This document shows, piece by piece, positions 25,526 through 34,026 of a DNA stretch of 64,000 nt. The DNA is taken from the NCBI RefSeq assembly GCF_001956295.1, contig NZ_MRTD01000015.1, positions 62,001-126,000 on the forward strand, read 5' to 3'. The notes below the pieces were generated by a model. That model saw nothing but the letters and a program-made list of their open reading frames with translations, was not told the DNA's origin and did no database searches. This DNA comes from Paenibacillus sp. FSL A5-0031 (GTDB taxonomy: Bacteria > Bacillota > Bacilli > Paenibacillales > Paenibacillaceae). A program made the position numbers and the translations under genes. Positions within the stretch are counted from its first letter, which is position 1. The number at the start of each line of letters is the position of its first letter.

Positions 25526-25978
25526 TTATCCTTTGAGCGGAATAAGCAGCTCTACCGGCTCTTCCTCCAAATGATGCTCGTCAATATAAAACAACTCCAG
25601 CGATACGGCGTTTTCTTGCTTCTCTAGCCGCAGCTCATTTATCCAAGCATGAAGTTGCTCGTACCCTTCGCCGATTCTTTTATTGGAGCAAGCGACCATC
25701 GCATAACGATGTTCAGGAATCGTGAATTGTACCATGCCAGGAGGCAATTCCTCCAGATGCTGGACTTCATAACAAGCCCAGTAGGTAGCAAACACTTCAT
25801 TGCCGAAGTACGGACTGTACAATACGGTCGATTTTGTTGCATCATTCAACTCGTGCTTGCGTGTCAAAAACTCGGTTTGCAGCCGAATGGCTTCATCCGG
25901 AAAGGATGAATATGGACCGCAGTAGCTGATACCCGCCAAATGAAGCGCAGGTTTTGTTACGATTGAGCAGTTTTCCAC
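25526..25978 (-). CDS. GyrI-like / AraC effector-binding domain protein
   Basis: The product is 150 aa and consists only of the two-repeat SHS2 domain of GyrI/BmrR-type effector-binding proteins. It opens CSIVTKPALHLAGISYCGPYS, has GNEVFATYWACYEV in the middle and ends EEEPVELLIPLKG, the usual closing of the domain. Stand-alone members bind hydrophobic ligands or hydrolyse toxic cyclopropanoids; no partner is coded next to it. GTG start after GAAGGAGG. A single-gene unit with its own terminator. Confidence 0.85.
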   Translation of the reverse strand: MENCSIVTKPALHLAGISYCGPYSSFPDEAIRLQTEFLTRKHELNDATKSTVLYSPYFGNEVFATYWACYEVQHLEELPPGMVQFTIPEHRYAMVACSNKRIGEGYEQLHAWINELRLEKQENAVSLELFYIDEHHLEEEPVELLIPLKG

Positions 25979-26112
25979 GCGATTTCCTCCTTCGAATCTG
26001 TCAGGACTTGTGCGCTAGGATGAGCTTTCTCTGCCCATAGTGTAACATGATTTGCAAGTATTTGGATAGTCGTTTGCATGTTAATCCTTTATCCGGATTA
26101 TTGACAAAGCCG

Positions 26113-27021
26113 CTAGCCTTGCTCCAGCCGCTTCATAAATTCTTCTACCGCACTATAGCCTTGCTGCTTTAAGTACCAATTATTCGCGGCTGCCTCAATT
26201 AAACCTGCAACGTCTCTGCCCGGCTGCACTTGGATTTCAATATGAGGAATTTTCACGCCCATATAATCTGTAAATTTGGTTTCCAGCTCTAAATCATTAT
26301 TGAGTTCATTATCACGCCACTTCGTTAATTCAATATCGAGTACAATTCTCGTCTCATCTTGAAACGCCTGTCTGCCATACAATCTCACAACATTAATAAG
26401 ACCAATGCTGCGCAGAGCTAGAAACTCCTTTGTTTTCTCATTATGCGTGCCAAGCAGCGTTTGGGAGCTCAGCTTTTTTAGTACAACGATATCATCAGCA
26501 ACTAACCTAGAGCCCCGTTTGATGAGCGTATGGGCTGTTTCGCTTTTGCCAATGCCTGACTTGCCGCGCAGCAGCACGCCAATGCCAAGCACATTTAAGC
26601 AAATCCCATGAATCGATATTTCCGGAGCAAGCGTTTTGAGCAGATAAGCATCCAGCATGCCAAGCAATTGCACCGTTGGAAGCTTCGTTCGCAGCAAAGG
26701 AATGCCTTCTTGATCGCAATATTTGGTCAAATATTTTAGACCTTCCTGACCCGCAGTGACTACAAAGCAAGGCGGATGATATTTAACAATATTGCCAATA
26801 TGGTGATTGCGTTCTTCTTCACTTAAGGAGTGCAGGTATGTAATTTCCTTCCTGCCCAAAATTTGAACATGCTCCTGTGGGAAAAAATCGTAGTATCCAA
26901 CAAATTCAAGTCCTGGTCGATAAGCTCTTGCTTTAACAATCTGTCGATCGAGCTTATCGGCTCCTGCTAATATTTCTAATGATAATTGCGCTGCTAATTC
27001 CCGTACCGCTATTGATTTCAT
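26113..27021 (-). CDS. hprK: Divergent HPr kinase/phosphorylase paralog
   Basis: The product is about 302 aa. It is colinear with HPr kinase/phosphorylase: an N-terminal Mur-like domain, then the kinase domain with IHGICLNVLGIGVLL, the P-loop GKSGIGKSETA (about 148-158) and LVADDIVVLKK (about 165). The family signature, normally LEIRGLGIINV.., reads LALRSIGLINVVRLYGRQAF here, so the usual acidic residue is Ala and RG is RS. The C-terminal VQPGRDVAGLIEAAANN motif is kept. The usual protein phosphorylates Ser46 of HPr for carbon catabolite repression. This copy may have altered activity or another target. I start at ATG 27021, nine bases after AAAGGAG. It is 42 bp downstream of the ABC-2 permease gene, not beside lgt as is typical for hprK. 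Confidence 0.8.
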   Translation of the reverse strand: MKSIAVRELAAQLSLEILAGADKLDRQIVKARAYRPGLEFVGYYDFFPQEHVQILGRKEITYLHSLSEEERNHHIGNIVKYHPPCFVVTAGQEGLKYLTKYCDQEGIPLLRTKLPTVQLLGMLDAYLLKTLAPEISIHGICLNVLGIGVLLRGKSGIGKSETAHTLIKRGSRLVADDIVVLKKLSSQTLLGTHNEKTKEFLALRSIGLINVVRLYGRQAFQDETRIVLDIELTKWRDNELNNDLELETKFTDYMGVKIPHIEIQVQPGRDVAGLIEAAANNWYLKQQGYSAVEEFMKRLEQG

Positions 27022-27063
27022 AACATTACGCTCCTTTGCTGTTATCATAAAGTGCTGTTCATA

Positions 27064-27846
27064 TTAAGAGCCTGTCGAGCGATAATGACGAACACCGATG
27101 TTCCATACAAGCAGACAAGGCAAAATAAAGAGGATGCCGGCTATTGGCGAAATCATATAGAGCAGTTCATTCCCAGAGGTTCTGTCTAACAAGTAGAGCA
27201 ATGGCAAATAATTGACACTTCCAAAAGGGATGACGAACGTAAAAAAACGAGTCACCCATTTCTTATAAATGCTTAACGGATACTGGGCCATCTCCCGCCC
27301 TCCGTCCGTAAATATATTTGCAATCTCAAGACCTTGAACCGTCCAAAAACACATCGTTGCAGCCAGTATAAAGATACCAGAGAAAACAAAGACACCGCTC
27401 AAAATCATAAAAATAAGAGTTATTGTTTTAAGCAATGTCCACTCGATCGTAAGCTCACTTAAAGCCCACGTCAAGATGATTACGCTTTGCAGCAGCCGTC
27501 CCACACGTGAAAATTCGAATTTCGAGCCGAGCACCTGAAGCACGGTACTGCGCGGCCTAACCAGCAGACGGTCAAAATCTCCATTAACGACCAACGTAGA
27601 GAACGAATCGAAACCGCGTGCAAAACATTCACTAATCGCAAATGACATATGAATAATAGAAAAGCATAACGCTACTTCTTGAAAATTCCAACCCTCAATT
27701 TGACCAAAACGCTCAAACATAAAATACAATCCTGCAAAAACAGAAAATGGGACAAAAAATTGACCTAAGGAGAGCAGCCAAAATGAGGTTAGGTACTGCG
27801 TTTGCGACTTAAACATGATCAAAATATATTTACCGAACAATCTCAT
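27064..27846 (-). CDS. ABC-2 type exporter permease (COG3694-like)
   Basis: This 260-aa integral membrane protein has about six helices. It is part of a three-gene ABC system (ATPase, two DUF990-type permeases). Motifs such as ISECFARGFDSFSTLVVNGDFDRLLVRPRS are typical of the second permease of this uncharacterised exporter family. In related operons the substrates are proposed to be small compounds, antibiotics or surface glycans; none is established. It lies 5 bp downstream of the first permease gene and 42 bp upstream of the HPr kinase paralog. Confidence 0.88.
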   Translation of the reverse strand: MRLFGKYILIMFKSQTQYLTSFWLLSLGQFFVPFSVFAGLYFMFERFGQIEGWNFQEVALCFSIIHMSFAISECFARGFDSFSTLVVNGDFDRLLVRPRSTVLQVLGSKFEFSRVGRLLQSVIILTWALSELTIEWTLLKTITLIFMILSGVFVFSGIFILAATMCFWTVQGLEIANIFTDGGREMAQYPLSIYKKWVTRFFTFVIPFGSVNYLPLLYLLDRTSGNELLYMISPIAGILFILPCLLVWNIGVRHYRSTGS

Positions 27847-27851
27847 AAGGG

Positions 27852-28655
27852 TTACCCTCCATTCACAACGACTCTACGTAATGCTTTTGCCATTGCCAGC
27901 CTGCCTAAGCCCACTAGTACAACAAACCAAACCAGTTGAACACCGATACCGATGAGCGCTTCTTCCTTAGCAATATGTCCCGAGTAAACCCGAAATGGGA
28001 AATCCGCCGTCCATCGAAACGGCAGCACATATACAATGTTTTGCAGCCATGAGGGCATAAGCGGCACGGGTATAACCATGCCTGCCAGAAATTCGCCGAT
28101 TACACCAAACATGAGAAGCGAGCCAGCCGGCGAAAGTGTAACGAACACGGATATGTACATCAACATAGAAAGGGCAACAATCATAAGCAGTCCAAGCAAT
28201 AATGCAACGATAAACAAAACAAAGGCTGCTGGATCTTCCGGCAGCGGCATCCGGTAAGGCTCTGGCAGAAAAAAAGCTACGATTAAAACAGGGATACTTT
28301 TTAGAATGGCGCTCGCGAGCCGCTGTGCAATAAGCTTGGCATACCATAATCCGTAAATGCCGCTAGGTCTGCAAAGCTCGTAAGCAATATTGCCTGTCGT
28401 TATAAGTCCGAATAGCTCATTGTCACGGAACCACAACATAACGAACGAAAGAAAAGCCTGCTGCAGCCATACATATGTGATAAGCTGCTTCAATGAAATC
28501 GGAGGCGGAGTTGTTGTGCCGCTATAAAACGCTTCAAACACCATAATGATAATGAAACCCCAAAAAAATTGAGTCGCAACTCCCGCCAGCGCTGCGGTAC
28601 GGTATTGCAATCCGTATGTGAGACGCAGCTTAAATACCGAAATATACGCTTTCAT
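27852..28655 (-). CDS. ABC-2 type exporter permease (DUF990/COG4587-like)
   Basis: The product is 267 aa with about six membrane helices. The opening KLRLTYGLQYRTAALAGVATQFFWG and the loop LFGLITTGNIAYELCRPSGIYGLWY are typical of DUF990 permeases. Its ATG overlaps the stop codon of the ATPase gene by one base (TAATG), so it is translationally coupled. With the 260-aa permease it should form the membrane channel. Substrate unknown. Confidence 0.88.
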   Translation of the reverse strand: MKAYISVFKLRLTYGLQYRTAALAGVATQFFWGFIIIMVFEAFYSGTTTPPPISLKQLITYVWLQQAFLSFVMLWFRDNELFGLITTGNIAYELCRPSGIYGLWYAKLIAQRLASAILKSIPVLIVAFFLPEPYRMPLPEDPAAFVLFIVALLLGLLMIVALSMLMYISVFVTLSPAGSLLMFGVIGEFLAGMVIPVPLMPSWLQNIVYVLPFRWTADFPFRVYSGHIAKEEALIGIGVQLVWFVVLVGLGRLAMAKALRRVVVNGG

Positions 28656-29632
28656 TATATTTGATGCTCCTTATACAGCTGAACGATCATATCTTCAATA
28701 GGCAAGGTATCAATCGTGACATCGAGAAGCTCCACCTGCTCGGACAGACGGATGAGCACATCGCTTATGACAACCTGAGCTGTATCGACGCTTAGCACTG
28801 CACGCTCAGGCGACCATTCTTCAACGACAGCACCAGCAATCTCAAGCGGCTCAGCGCGGTGGCTGTATACGACTGTAATCGTTTTTTGTGTTCCGAACTG
28901 GCTGCGTATCGCACTAAGGCTGCCATCATAAAGCAACTTTCCTTTGCCAATGAGAATAATCCGGTTCGCCAGCGCTTCAATATCATTCATGTCATGTGTG
29001 GTCAAAATGATCGTTACGCCTTTCTCTTCATTAATCCGCTTGATGAAGCTGCGTACAGCGATTTTGGATACGGCATCGAGGCCTATTGTGGGCTCATCCA
29101 GAAATAGTACACTTGGGCTGTGCAGCAGGGAAGCCGCAATTTCGCAGCGCATCCTTTGTCCAAGACTAAGCTGTCTTACTGGCATTTGAATGATTTCCTG
29201 CAGCTCAAGCGTTTCTGTAAGCAATGCTAATGTGCTTTGATACTCCTGTTCTGGCACCTTATAAATATCCCGCAGCAGATCGAAGGAATCGATGACGGGC
29301 ACGTCCCACCACAGCTGAGAACGCTGACCGAAAACAACACCGATATGCTTCACATACGCGACCCGATCCTTCCACGGCGTAAAACCCATGACCGTACATG
29401 TACCGCTGTCTGGCACAAGAATACCGCTCATCACTTTAATGGTCGTTGACTTGCCCGCCCCGTTAGGTCCGATGTAACCCACAATCTCACCCGGCTCAAT
29501 CGTGAAAGAAATATCGTTAAGCGCTTCCACAACTTTGTATTCCCTTTTGAATAATGCCTTTACTGCTTGCTTAACGCCTGAAGAGCGTTTAGCAACCTGA
29601 TACGATTTACTTATCCCATGAACTGTAATCAC
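28655..29632 (-). CDS. ABC transporter ATP-binding protein (COG4586-like)
   Basis: The product is 325 aa. Walker A is GYIGPNGAGKSTTIKV (about 51-66), the signature is LSLGQRMRCEIAASLL, Walker B is VLFLDEPTIGLD and the H-loop is TTHDMND. The longer C-terminal part (about 235-325) is typical of the ATPases paired with DUF990 permeases. It should power export by the two membrane proteins that follow. GTG start after GAGGT. It is the first gene of a unit that runs through two permeases to the HPr kinase paralog. Confidence 0.92.
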   Translation of the reverse strand: MITVHGISKSYQVAKRSSGVKQAVKALFKREYKVVEALNDISFTIEPGEIVGYIGPNGAGKSTTIKVMSGILVPDSGTCTVMGFTPWKDRVAYVKHIGVVFGQRSQLWWDVPVIDSFDLLRDIYKVPEQEYQSTLALLTETLELQEIIQMPVRQLSLGQRMRCEIAASLLHSPSVLFLDEPTIGLDAVSKIAVRSFIKRINEEKGVTIILTTHDMNDIEALANRIILIGKGKLLYDGSLSAIRSQFGTQKTITVVYSHRAEPLEIAGAVVEEWSPERAVLSVDTAQVVISDVLIRLSEQVELLDVTIDTLPIEDMIVQLYKEHQI

Positions 29633-29710
29633 TATTTTTACCTCCGCGCAAGTTTTGAGAGGGAAATACTAACATCGAAAGAATAATGTGTCAATTGTTT
29701 CCTCAATAAA

Positions 29711-29758
29711 AAAATCAAAAATCGCTCTTTTCCTGCCTAGAAGGCTGAATAAAGAGCG
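29711..29758 (-). terminator. Terminator of the nrd operon
   Basis: The stem CGCTCTTT / AAAGAGCG with a 20-nt loop is followed on the minus strand by ATTTTTGATTTTTTT. It lies just downstream of the nrdF stop codon. Confidence 0.85.
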
Positions 29759-29788
29759 ACTCGTATGTTGTATTTACATTAAGTTTTA

Positions 29789-30745
29789 TTAGAAGTTGAA
29801 AACAAAATCGTCATCATTAAGCGGCTCAACGTGAATTGTACGTACGTAGCCATTACCTTTTTTGGAGAAGAAATCATGCTGCTTCGTATGCGTACTGATA
29901 CCATTGAACACGATTGGATTTACCGCTTCCTCAGGGAAATGCGGCTCCATACCGAGATTCATAAGCGCTTTGTTCGCATTGTAGCGGACGTAAACATTTA
30001 CTTCCTCAGCAAGGCCAAGCGGTGCATAAAGATGCTCTGTGTACACAATCTCATTCTCGTATAGCTCGTTAAGCAATGCATAAATTTCGATTTCCAGCTG
30101 TGCTTGCTCCTCAGGGCTAAACGTTTGGAACAGCTCTTGTGCTAGAACGCCAACGTACAAGCCATGGATGCTCTCGTCACGCAAAATCAAATCGATAATT
30201 TCGCCGCTGCTCGTCATTTTACCTTGTCCAGCCAAGTAAAGCGGATAGAAGAATCCGCTATAGAACAAGTAGCTCTCCAGGAATACAGAAGCAGCCATCG
30301 CTTTGTAAAGCTCTTTCGGGCCAGTGATGTTCGAATACCAAGAAGAAATCAAGTTTGCTTTCTTCTGAAGCTGTTCGTTCTGCTCGACCCACAGGAAAAT
30401 TTCGTCGATCTCTTCGCCAGAAGCAAGTGTAGTGAAGATGCTGCTGTACGATTTGGCATGGATTTGCTCCATCATCGACATAAATGACAATACTGCTTTG
30501 CGCTGCAAGCCATCCACATGCTCCAAAATCTTCGGCATGCCGACGCCGCCTTGAATCGTATCAAGCAAAGTCAGACCGCCGAGCACGTTTTTGTACAACG
30601 TGCGCTCCGCGTCCGTCATTTCCATCCAGTCCATTTTATCATCTGATAACGGAATTTCTTCATCCGTCCAAAATTGCATTACATTTTGCTGCCAGAATGT
30701 TAACGTGAAATCGTCATCTGGGCGGTTCCAGTTTACTGCTTTCAT
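29789..30745 (-). CDS. nrdF: Class Ib ribonucleotide reductase small subunit
   Basis: The product is 318 aa. It holds the di-metal site and tyrosyl radical for NrdE: Asp in LTLLDTIQGG, Glu and His in SMMEQIHAKSYSS (this segment also has the radical Tyr), Glu in FLESYLF and the second EX2H in ILRDESIHG. With nrdI in the operon it should use a Mn2-tyrosyl cofactor (known for class Ib). The C-terminal tail LNDDDFVFNF is the peptide that docks to the large subunit. The ribosome site AAGGAG is well placed. It follows nrdE after 142 bp that contain two hairpins. Confidence 0.96.
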   Translation of the reverse strand: MKAVNWNRPDDDFTLTFWQQNVMQFWTDEEIPLSDDKMDWMEMTDAERTLYKNVLGGLTLLDTIQGGVGMPKILEHVDGLQRKAVLSFMSMMEQIHAKSYSSIFTTLASGEEIDEIFLWVEQNEQLQKKANLISSWYSNITGPKELYKAMAASVFLESYLFYSGFFYPLYLAGQGKMTSSGEIIDLILRDESIHGLYVGVLAQELFQTFSPEEQAQLEIEIYALLNELYENEIVYTEHLYAPLGLAEEVNVYVRYNANKALMNLGMEPHFPEEAVNPIVFNGISTHTKQHDFFSKKGNGYVRTIHVEPLNDDDFVFNF

Positions 30746-30803
30746 TTGGTGAGCTCCTTCTTTGCTACGTAAGCGTCATTTAAATAGTACTCAAGCGTAA
30801 ACG

Positions 30804-30829
30804 GCTATGCCGTCTTTTAGAGGCATAGC
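30804..30829 (-). other. Intergenic hairpin upstream of nrdF
   Basis: The arms GCTATGCC (30804-30811) and GGCATAGC (30822-30829) form an 8-bp perfect stem, with outer AAACG/CGTTT pairing around it. It lies between nrdE and nrdF. Possible mRNA processing or stability element. Confidence 0.5.
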
Positions 30830-30846
30830 TTTCGTTTCGCGGAGAA

Positions 30847-30886
30847 ATATAAGAAAAGTATATGAAAAACATATACTTTCTTATAT
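30847..30886 (-). other. Long AT-rich hairpin directly after nrdE
   Basis: ATATAAGAAAAGTATATG and CATATACTTTCTTATAT pair through 17 bp with one bulge and an A5 loop. It starts one base beyond the nrdE stop codon. It has no separate T-run, so attenuation or stabilisation of the upstream mRNA is more likely than full termination. Confidence 0.6.
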
Positions 30887-30887
30887 T

Positions 30888-32972
30888 TTAAACTGCGCAG
30901 CTCGTGCATTCCTCAACGGAAAGCCGCTTCGTTCTTGTGTAATAAAGCGATTTAAGACCTTTTTGAGCAGCATAAACATAGAAGCGCGCCAGCTCACGTG
31001 TCGTCACATTGCTGTTAACATGCAGTACAGTCGAAATACCTTGGTCAATATGCTGTCCGATCTCTGCAATAAGATCAATCAGCTTGAACTGATCAATGTT
31101 GTAAGCCGATTTGTAGTAGAAGTAATTTTCCTGCGCCAAATAAGGCATTGGATAATAAGTAGTTGAGTTTGCATACGTACGTGTCTCGATATGCTCAACA
31201 ATCGGCATTACGCTTGAAGTTGCATTTTGGATATACGAAATGCTTTGTGTAGGCGCAATCGCCAAACGATAAGCATGGTACAAGCCGTGTTCTTGGACTT
31301 TTACTTTAAGTGCAGCCCAGTCCTCAGGTGATGGAATTTCCATACCGTCGAACAATTCCTTCACGCGGTCTGTTTTTGGGCGGTAATCATTTTCCACATA
31401 ACGAGTGAAGTATGTGCCCTTCGCATACTCCGAACGGTCGAAGTCTTTGAAAGTAATCCCGCGCTCTTTGGCGATCTCCATGCTTTGCTCAATGGAGTAG
31501 TAGTTCATCATCATAAAGAATACGCCGGCAAAATCTTTCGCTTCTTCACTTTCGTAAGCGATTTTGTTTTTCGCAAGGTATCCATTTAGATTCATCGCGC
31601 CAAGTCCTACGGAGTGAAGCTCCTCATTCGCTTTGCGAACGCCTGGTGCATTGTCGATATTAGACAAATCACTAACCGTCGTCAAAGCTTCGATACCAAC
31701 ATGTACCGATTCCTTCACCTTTTTGTGCTCCATTACGTTAACAATATTAAGAGAAGCAAGGTTGCAGCTAATATCACGGTTAATGACATCCTCGTAGCCG
31801 TAATCCTTAATTTCAGATGTCTCCTGAAGCTGGAATATTTCTGTGCACAGGTTGGACATTTTGATAGAGCCGATATCCTTCAAAGCGTGAACGCTGTTAG
31901 CATTCGATTTGTTCATAATATATGGGTAGCCAGATTCTAGTTGAATCGAAGCGATTTTTGTCAACATGTCGCGTGCGTTCATTACTTTTTTCTTCGTTAC
32001 AAGCTCATTAGCCAGCAGCTCTTCGTACATCTCGTCCATATCCATATCGTCGAGATGCTTGCCGTATGCTTTCTGAACGGAATGTGGACCGAACACGAAT
32101 AGCGGTTTGTTTTGAGCAGCTAGCTCATAAAATTTATTCGGAATAATTAGGCCGATCGAAAGAGTTTTAATGCGTGCTTTTTCGTCTGCGTTAATTTTTT
32201 TGCAATCTAGGAATTCGATAATATCCCAGCCGAAAATATTGTAGTAGCCTGCACCAGAACCTTTGCGTTGTCCCATTTGGTCTGCGTAGGAGAAAGCATC
32301 CTCCATAAGCTTCAGCACCGGCATAATGCCTTTTGCTGCGCCTTCTACGCCTTTAATAGGCTCACCGCGTCCACGAAGCTTCGATAGGTTGACGGCTACG
32401 CCACCACCGATTTTGGAGAGCTGCATACATGTGCCGAGTACATAGTTGATGGAGTTAAGAGAGTCGTCCATTTCTAGCAGGAAGCAGGAAACCATTTCTC
32501 CGCGGCGGCTCTTGCCTGCGTTGAGGAAGGTAGGGGTAGCTGGCTGCAAACGTTGGTCAATCATCGCTTCCGCAATTCGAAGTGCTCTAGCTGCATCGCC
32601 TTCGCCCAAATGCAAGGCAACGATAGCTACACGATCGGAATATTGCTCCAAGTATTGCGATTTGTTGTTGGTCTTCATCGCGTAGTCCTTATAGAACTTC
32701 GATGCTGCCATGTAGGATTGGAATTCAAAGCCGCTGTTTGCCGTTAGTGTAAATACAGCTTCAACCTGCTCATATGTATACTTTTCGTATACATTATCGT
32801 AATAATCGTTTTCGATTAAGTATTCTAGCTTATGTTTGAGGGAGTCGAACTTCACGCTCTTCTCAGCCACTTCTTCCATAAAAGCAGCGACAGCCTCTTT
32901 ATCTTTATCAAGCTGGTAAAATCCGTCTGCACCGCGCTGCATCAATTCGTTATTCAATTCAATATGCTTCAA
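30888..32972 (-). CDS. nrdE: Class Ib ribonucleotide reductase large subunit
   Basis: The product is 694 aa. It reduces ribonucleoside diphosphates to dNDPs. Active-site Cys occurs in EMVSCFLLEMDDS, the thiyl-radical Cys region in NLCTEIFQ, and a C-terminal redox CxxC in EECTSCAV. No N-terminal ATP-cone is present, as expected for class Ib. I take TTG 32972 as the start (giving MKHIELNNELM): AAAGGGTG lies 7 bp upstream, and it overlaps the nrdI end by 14 bp. The longer reading frame starting 19 codons earlier lies inside nrdI and lacks a ribosome site. Operon order is nrdI-nrdE-nrdF. Confidence 0.96.
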   Translation of the reverse strand: MKHIELNNELMQRGADGFYQLDKDKEAVAAFMEEVAEKSVKFDSLKHKLEYLIENDYYDNVYEKYTYEQVEAVFTLTANSGFEFQSYMAASKFYKDYAMKTNNKSQYLEQYSDRVAIVALHLGEGDAARALRIAEAMIDQRLQPATPTFLNAGKSRRGEMVSCFLLEMDDSLNSINYVLGTCMQLSKIGGGVAVNLSKLRGRGEPIKGVEGAAKGIMPVLKLMEDAFSYADQMGQRKGSGAGYYNIFGWDIIEFLDCKKINADEKARIKTLSIGLIIPNKFYELAAQNKPLFVFGPHSVQKAYGKHLDDMDMDEMYEELLANELVTKKKVMNARDMLTKIASIQLESGYPYIMNKSNANSVHALKDIGSIKMSNLCTEIFQLQETSEIKDYGYEDVINRDISCNLASLNIVNVMEHKKVKESVHVGIEALTTVSDLSNIDNAPGVRKANEELHSVGLGAMNLNGYLAKNKIAYESEEAKDFAGVFFMMMNYYSIEQSMEIAKERGITFKDFDRSEYAKGTYFTRYVENDYRPKTDRVKELFDGMEIPSPEDWAALKVKVQEHGLYHAYRLAIAPTQSISYIQNATSSVMPIVEHIETRTYANSTTYYPMPYLAQENYFYYKSAYNIDQFKLIDLIAEIGQHIDQGISTVLHVNSNVTTRELARFYVYAAQKGLKSLYYTRTKRLSVEECTSCAV

Positions 32973-33318
32973 TGGTTCGCACCCTTTCGACAAAATGTTG
33001 CGTATCTTGATTCGTACCTGACAATTCAAACTTCAAAATCACTGGAACATCGTACATTTGTGAGATCGTATCCGCGCTTTTAGCGAACCCGGTTCCCCAG
33101 TTGCGGTTGCCGCTCGCCGAAACGCCGCGGAGCATGCCAGAGTTGCTTTCTAGAAACGAAGTTACCTTCTCTGGAACTTGGCCGAACCCTGTTGTGTATG
33201 TTACTAGCACGAACGGCTCGTCAACTTCTTCCCTCTCATCAATCGGCACCGCCCGCATATTCAATTTTTTAATGAAACGCTTGACGTTGCCTGTTTTGGA
33301 ATCATAGACGACTAGCAT
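32959..33318 (-). CDS. nrdI: NrdI flavodoxin-like activator of class Ib RNR
   Basis: This 119-aa flavodoxin-like protein reads VVYDSKTGNVKRFIKKL, VLVTYTTGFGQVP and the FMN-loop GVSASGNRNWGTGFAKSADTIS. It supplies the oxidant that builds the manganese-tyrosyl radical on NrdF. It is the first gene of the operon and is preceded by a TTGACT-17-TAGAAT promoter overlapped by two NrdR-like boxes. Confidence 0.95.
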   Translation of the reverse strand: MLVVYDSKTGNVKRFIKKLNMRAVPIDEREEVDEPFVLVTYTTGFGQVPEKVTSFLESNSGMLRGVSASGNRNWGTGFAKSADTISQMYDVPVILKFELSGTNQDTQHFVERVRTIEAY

Positions 33319-33432
33319 AACACGTTCGCTCCCTTACTGTAATCAAGCAATTAAAAAGCGCTTCTGACTAGCAATTCCGTCAGCTGCGCTTGTTCAAGAT
33401 ATACCGCTGGTAATCGTTGAAGGCACCAATCC

Positions 33433-33487
33433 ACATCAATATGTAGTTGATGTTTTTGATTCTACATCAATATATAGGAGTAGTCAA
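33433..33487 (-). promoter_or_regulatory. nrd promoter with two NrdR-like boxes
   Basis: On the minus strand, TTGACT (33482-33487), 17 bp, TAGAAT (33459-33464). Two similar boxes with the word ACATCAATATRTAG (plus strand) start at 33433 and 33464, 31 bp or three helical turns apart. This is the spacing known for NrdR boxes (consensus close to ACACWATATATWGTGT). One box fills the promoter spacer and the other covers the transcription start, so repression is expected. Confidence 0.75.
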
Positions 33488-33583
33488 TGAAAATTATGGA
33501 GAAAATATTAATCTATTTTTTTGGCGCACTCGACTATTTTAACAGATGAGGATATGATGTGATAGTGACATTTTATTGCTATT

Positions 33584-33817
33584 TTGGGGGTCCTGAAAAT
33601 CGTAAACACAACTGCAGAACAAATAAGAGCATTGCTAGAAAAACTGTTTAAAGATGCTGGATATACAGTGCCGGAGCTGCTTGAATACATCGAAAAACTT
33701 GAAAAAGATCAAGATCTAATGGCCGAAACAATCAAGAAAATGAAGCTTGAATCGATACGAAAAGCATCTGCTTCCACAGGCATGAACACCCGATTAAAAG
33801 ATGCGCTTCGGGAATAA
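33584..33817 (+). CDS. Small helical hypothetical protein
   Basis: Up to 77 aa: highly charged, helical, coiled-coil-like (TAEQIRALLEKLFKDAG, ELLEYIEKLEKDQDLMAETI), ending TRLKDALRE. I do not recognise a family. The reading frame opens with a TTG but has no obvious ribosome site. The GGGGG run at 33586-33590 lies inside the frame, and the next codons (CTG, GTA) are poor starts, so the true start is unresolved. It is divergent from nrdIEF and followed by 930 bp without genes. The composition is protein-like and no better frame competes, but evidence is limited. Confidence 0.45.
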   Translation: MGVLKIVNTTAEQIRALLEKLFKDAGYTVPELLEYIEKLEKDQDLMAETIKKMKLESIRKASASTGMNTRLKDALRE

Positions 33818-33957
33818 TCGGATATACGAGTCACAAGATCTAGATATATACAAGCGAATAATTCAAGAAATCGATAGCACTTCTCGTTCACCAAAACGCT
33901 GTTGATAAAATTTTACAATCAGAATACTTTTCGTCAATCTTCGACACTCACACTAGA

Positions 33958-34009
33958 TATAGATGTCGATTGCAATGTTTCTACTTCGACATTGCAATCG
34001 ACATCTATA
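33958..34009. repeat. Perfect 21-bp inverted repeat
   Basis: Arm TATAGATGTCGATTGCAATG(T) at 33958-33978 and its exact complement at 33989-34009 enclose a 10-nt loop (TTCTACTTCG). No T-run follows on either strand, so it is not a standard terminator. It directly precedes the tandem array. Could be a cruciform, an RNA hairpin or the remnant end of a small element. Confidence 0.85.
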
Positions 34010-34026
34010 CAGACCAACTCATACTT

